Origin: JARRLC01 sp037387425
GTDB lineage: Bacteria; Pseudomonadota; Alphaproteobacteria; Rhizobiales; Rhodomicrobiaceae
Length of the DNA: 33,328 nt
Direction of reading: 5' to 3'
NCBI GenBank assembly: GCA_037387425.1
Contig: JARRLC010000024.1
Location: 1-33,328, forward strand
In this document: positions 30,846-33,328 of the stretch, piece by piece
How positions within the stretch are numbered: position 1 is the stretch's first letter
How the letters are laid out: each line of letters opens with the position of its first letter
The notes under the pieces: generated by a model
What the model was told of the DNA's origin: nothing
Database searches by the model: none
The model's input: only the letters and a program-made list of their open reading frames with translations
Program-made: the position numbers and the translations under genes

Positions 30846-32132
30846 TCAGCTTAGAGCCTCCCCATGCATGTGTATGTCAAGACCTTCCAGCTCGGTCTTA
30901 CGATTGACCCGTAAGCCAGTGATAAGATTAACGATCAGCAGAATAACGAGCGTCATACACGCCGACCAGATAATCGTCATCATCACTCCTTGAAACTGTA
31001 TGAATACCTGCATAGGGTTGCCGTCGATAAGGCCGCTTGCATTGCCGATGGATTTCGTCGCGAATACGCCAGTAAGGATGGAACCGGTTATGCCACCAAC
31101 CGCATGAACGCCAAAGACATCCATCGGATCGTCGTATTTCAACATCCGCTTAATGACCGTAGAGGCCAGGAAACATAACAGCCCAGCCATCAAGCCGATT
31201 ACCAGCGCGCCAAGAGGATCGACATATCCTGAACCTGGCGTAATGGCCACCAGCCCCGCGATCGAGCCGGAAAGAACGCCGATGACGCTGATACGGCGGT
31301 ACACGGCGGCTTCAGTGAACATCCAGGTAAGCGCGGCGGCGGCGGCGGCAATTTGCGTAACGAGCATCGCCATGCCTGCCGAGGCGTTGGCTGCAATTGC
31401 CGATCCGGCGTTGAAGCCAAACCATCCGATCCAAAGAAACGCCGTGCCTGTAAGCGCCAGGATTGGGTTATATGCTTCCATTCGCTCACGGCCGAAATTA
31501 TATCGTTTGCCAAGCGCGATTGCGCAGACGAGGCCCGCGGTTCCAGCATTGATGTGGACCACCGTACCGCCGGCGAAATCGAGTACCTCGCGTTTGGCGA
31601 GAAAGCCACCGCCCCATACCCAATGAACTATCGGGACGTATACGCAAAAGGTCCACAGCAAAATAAACAAAACAAAAGACGTGAATTTTATGCGCTCGGC
31701 GAATGCGCCGGTGATCAAGGCTACCGTGATGCACGCAAATGCGAGCTGAAACATGATGTAAACGGATTCCGGGATCGTGCCGACAGGGGAGTTCTTGAAC
31801 ACGCCCTTCAACGCAAGTTTGTCTAAGCCACCGATGAAATCGTTAATCGTACCGCCATGCGTAAACGCCAGTGAATAGCCAATAACCGCCCAAGCTACCG
31901 TTACAACGCAGACAGTAATAAAAACTTGCATCGCAATAGAAATGGCGTTTTTCTTGCGGACAAACCCTGCGTATAGTAATGCAACACCGGGTATGGTCAT
32001 CAGGAATACCAGAGCGCTAGACGTTAACATCCACGCGGTGTTGCCTGTATCAAAATGGCTTTGCGCAAATGCAGGAGATGCGAAAACTTGCGACAGAGCC
32101 ACTGCCAGCAAGGGCACAAATTTTTTTATCAA
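30846..32132 (-). CDS. amtB: Ammonium transporter
   Basis: AmtB trimers conduct ammonium across the inner membrane. The protein has 428 residues, with a signal peptide (MIKKFVPLLAVALSQVFASPAFA) and about 11 helices. Asp185 (LDFAGGT), His193 (VVHINAG) and His343 (GVHAVGG) correspond to E. coli D160 and the twin histidines. I chose the TTG at 32132, eight bases after GAGAGG, over the GTG at 32141, which directly abuts that site. A candidate sigma-54 promoter lies about 60 bases upstream. The glnK partner gene usual before amtB is not here. Confidence 0.95.
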   Translation of the reverse strand: MIKKFVPLLAVALSQVFASPAFAQSHFDTGNTAWMLTSSALVFLMTIPGVALLYAGFVRKKNAISIAMQVFITVCVVTVAWAVIGYSLAFTHGGTINDFIGGLDKLALKGVFKNSPVGTIPESVYIMFQLAFACITVALITGAFAERIKFTSFVLFILLWTFCVYVPIVHWVWGGGFLAKREVLDFAGGTVVHINAGTAGLVCAIALGKRYNFGRERMEAYNPILALTGTAFLWIGWFGFNAGSAIAANASAGMAMLVTQIAAAAAALTWMFTEAAVYRRISVIGVLSGSIAGLVAITPGSGYVDPLGALVIGLMAGLLCFLASTVIKRMLKYDDPMDVFGVHAVGGITGSILTGVFATKSIGNASGLIDGNPMQVFIQFQGVMMTIIWSACMTLVILLIVNLITGLRVNRKTELEGLDIHMHGEALS

Positions 32133-32191
32133 GGCGATCACCTCTCATACGCTGAAACAATAACGGATGGTGTCTGCGGGCAGACCGTAAA

Positions 32192-32205
32192 GCAATTTTC
32201 TTACC
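32192..32205 (-). promoter_or_regulatory. Candidate sigma-54 promoter of amtB
   Basis: Read on the minus strand, GGTAAGAAAATTGC has the invariant GG and GC separated by exactly 10 bases, and the -12 box TTGC matches consensus. The start of transcription would be near 32180, about 48 bases before the chosen start codon. Sigma-54 and NtrC control is usual for amtB genes. The -24 box lacks the CAC of TGGCAC, so confidence is moderate. Confidence 0.5.
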
Positions 32206-32339
32206 TATAGGTCCACATTTTAGGTAAATCGGTTAACGGATATTGCACGGTGTGGCGCGATAGCACAAAAACAATCGATGAGATAGGGTATCTCGAAAGT
32301 TTGGGAAGGAAGTTAAAAGGGGGGGAAGCGCGTTTGTAT

Positions 32340-33254
32340 TTATTCCGCGCGCATGCGATTTATCTCGCGTGAGAGCGTATTCGCAGCCTCCACCAGCGCA
32401 GGGCCGCCACATGCTGTGAGCTGGCCCGGTAGCACGATGCGCCGTTCAGGCGGATAAGCGGAATTCAACGCCGAATGCGACAGCAAGGCGGCTCCCTGGT
32501 CGGTGGCGCGGGAGGAATTCTCAAGCACAATCAATACATCCGGGCGGGCTTTTAGCACAGTTTCAAGAGGGGCCGCGCCAATGCTTTTAATGCCAAGCTT
32601 TTCCGCCGCGTTGACGAGGCCGAAACGTTGCATCAACTCGCCGGTGAGGGTTTGCGCACCTGATGTAAAACCGCGCCGTTGCAATTGCAGAGCGCTGAGA
32701 CGCCGGGTGTCAGGCGGGAGGGCGTGCGGCCGAAGAGCTGCGCTTATTTGCTGGAGCAACGCCTTTCCCCTTGCCTCGCGGCCCAAGATACGCGCTGCGC
32801 GTTTTATTGCGGAGATTGTCGCCGCGATGCTTTCGGCGGGGGCCAGCTCTATCAGCGGGATATTGTGGCGCGCTATGCGTTCGCGTGTGGCGGCGCTTGT
32901 CCATGGCCCTGCGAGCACTAGGTCCGGGCGCAGTTTCAAGACCTCCTCAGCGACGCCGCGGATCAACGGGATGCCGCTCGCCCGCACCTCGGCTGCGTAG
33001 ATGGAATAAAATGGGTCGGCCGCGTAAATCGACAGCGCTGCAATCTGATCGCGACGTGCCAGCTTGAACAAAAGCTGATCGGTGCAAGCGTTGATGGAAA
33101 CGACGCGCTGAGGCGGAACCGCAAGGGGATTGCCATGTGCCGAGGACAGCGTAAAGGTAGAAACGAGCACGAATACAATCAGCCCCGCCAGCAGGGGCCA
33201 GCGGGGCTGCGTAAAATAATTCTTGCCTGTCAGGCTCATGTTCGCTTGGCTCAT
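32340..33254 (-). CDS. Periplasmic binding protein of the BtuF/FepB type
   Basis: This 304-residue protein would bind an iron-chelate, haem or cobalamin in the periplasm for an ABC importer. An N-terminal basic part and a hydrophobic segment at about 18-38 act as signal peptide. The body has the class III pattern: RVVSINACTDQLLFKL at the start of the first lobe, LKLRPDLVLAGPW, a connecting long helix, and ARPDVLIVLENS and LPGQLTACGGPALVEAAN in the second lobe. The start at 33254 overlaps the stop of the upstream gene in ATGA, which supports it over the ATG at 33239. No permease or ATPase gene is inside the window. Confidence 0.85.
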   Translation of the reverse strand: MSQANMSLTGKNYFTQPRWPLLAGLIVFVLVSTFTLSSAHGNPLAVPPQRVVSINACTDQLLFKLARRDQIAALSIYAADPFYSIYAAEVRASGIPLIRGVAEEVLKLRPDLVLAGPWTSAATRERIARHNIPLIELAPAESIAATISAIKRAARILGREARGKALLQQISAALRPHALPPDTRRLSALQLQRRGFTSGAQTLTGELMQRFGLVNAAEKLGIKSIGAAPLETVLKARPDVLIVLENSSRATDQGAALLSHSALNSAYPPERRIVLPGQLTACGGPALVEAANTLSREINRMRAE

Positions 33255-33328
33255 GCGCCAGCGAAAGCGCTTTCGGCGGCTTGTTTCACTGCTTTTTGCA
33301 CTTTTTCGAAAGCACGCACCTCAATTTG
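33251..33328 (-). CDS. 3' end of a gene upstream of the binding-protein gene
   Basis: A reading frame enters from the right edge, codes 25 residues ending in AESAFAGA, and stops at TGA (33253-33251), overlapping the ATG of the binding-protein gene. The residues have an amphipathic helical pattern with many Ala, Lys and Gln. The family cannot be named from so little. The overlap suggests coupled translation. Confidence 0.5.
   Translation of the reverse strand, partial: QIEVRAFEKVQKAVKQAAESAFAGA

Noticed and set aside
1..33328. CRISPR arrays, insertion sequences, prophage genes, tRNA or rRNA genes
   Set aside because: No spaced direct repeats, transposase or integrase sequences, cloverleaf structures or rRNA segments were seen by eye on either strand. 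A tRNAscan and a transposase search would be decisive.

Overview
The window comes from an alphaproteobacterium, most likely a member of the Hyphomicrobiales (Rhizobiales) of moderate GC content. The gene order secY-adk-rpsM-rpsK-rpoA-rplQ without infA or rpmJ, a zinc-type adenylate kinase, a long lysine/alanine tail on L21, an HtrA-like protease directly after rplQ, and a DUF1214/DUF1254 gene pair all fit that group. This is inferred from sequence patterns remembered from these families; no database search was made. An 11-base run of N at 21010-21020 marks an assembly gap.

Layout. Positions 1-1457 hold one unrecognised two-helix membrane protein on the minus strand and a roughly 600-base non-coding stretch with a good promoter candidate for the str operon. 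Positions 1458-20889 are an almost uninterrupted str-S10-spc-alpha translation cluster on the plus strand: rpsL, rpsG, fusA, tuf, rpsJ, rplC, rplD, rplW, rplB, rpsS, rplV, rpsC, rplP, rpmC, rpsQ, rplN, rplX, rplE, rpsN, rpsH, rplF, rplR, rpsE, rpmD, rplO, secY, adk, rpsM, rpsK, rpoA, rplQ. Several gaps inside it are unusually wide and filled with imperfect palindromes, some related to each other. It ends with a terminator-like hairpin and a gap-interrupted HtrA-like protease gene. The rplU-rpmA pair (L21, L27) lies convergent to this on the minus strand behind a near-consensus promoter.

Positions 23805-30706 are accessory genes on the plus strand, most of them directed to the cell envelope: a degenerate SleB-like hydrolase, an exported RNase T2, an SPFH/stomatin-like protein with a clear terminator, a bifunctional class A penicillin-binding protein, a DUF1214/DUF1254 pair, and a membrane-anchored C39-like cysteine peptidase. 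Positions 30846-33328 are on the minus strand: an ammonium transporter behind a candidate sigma-54 promoter, a BtuF/FepB-like periplasmic binding protein, and the last 25 codons of a gene that overlaps it.

The ribosomal genes are conventional, with intact key residues. I found no CRISPR array, insertion sequence, tRNA, rRNA or clearly new defence or mobile system. The points most worth a second look are the palindrome family in the ribosomal cluster, the structured adk-rpsM gap, the repeat-flanked assembly gap in htrA, and the envelope gene group with its unusual SleB-like and C39-like members.
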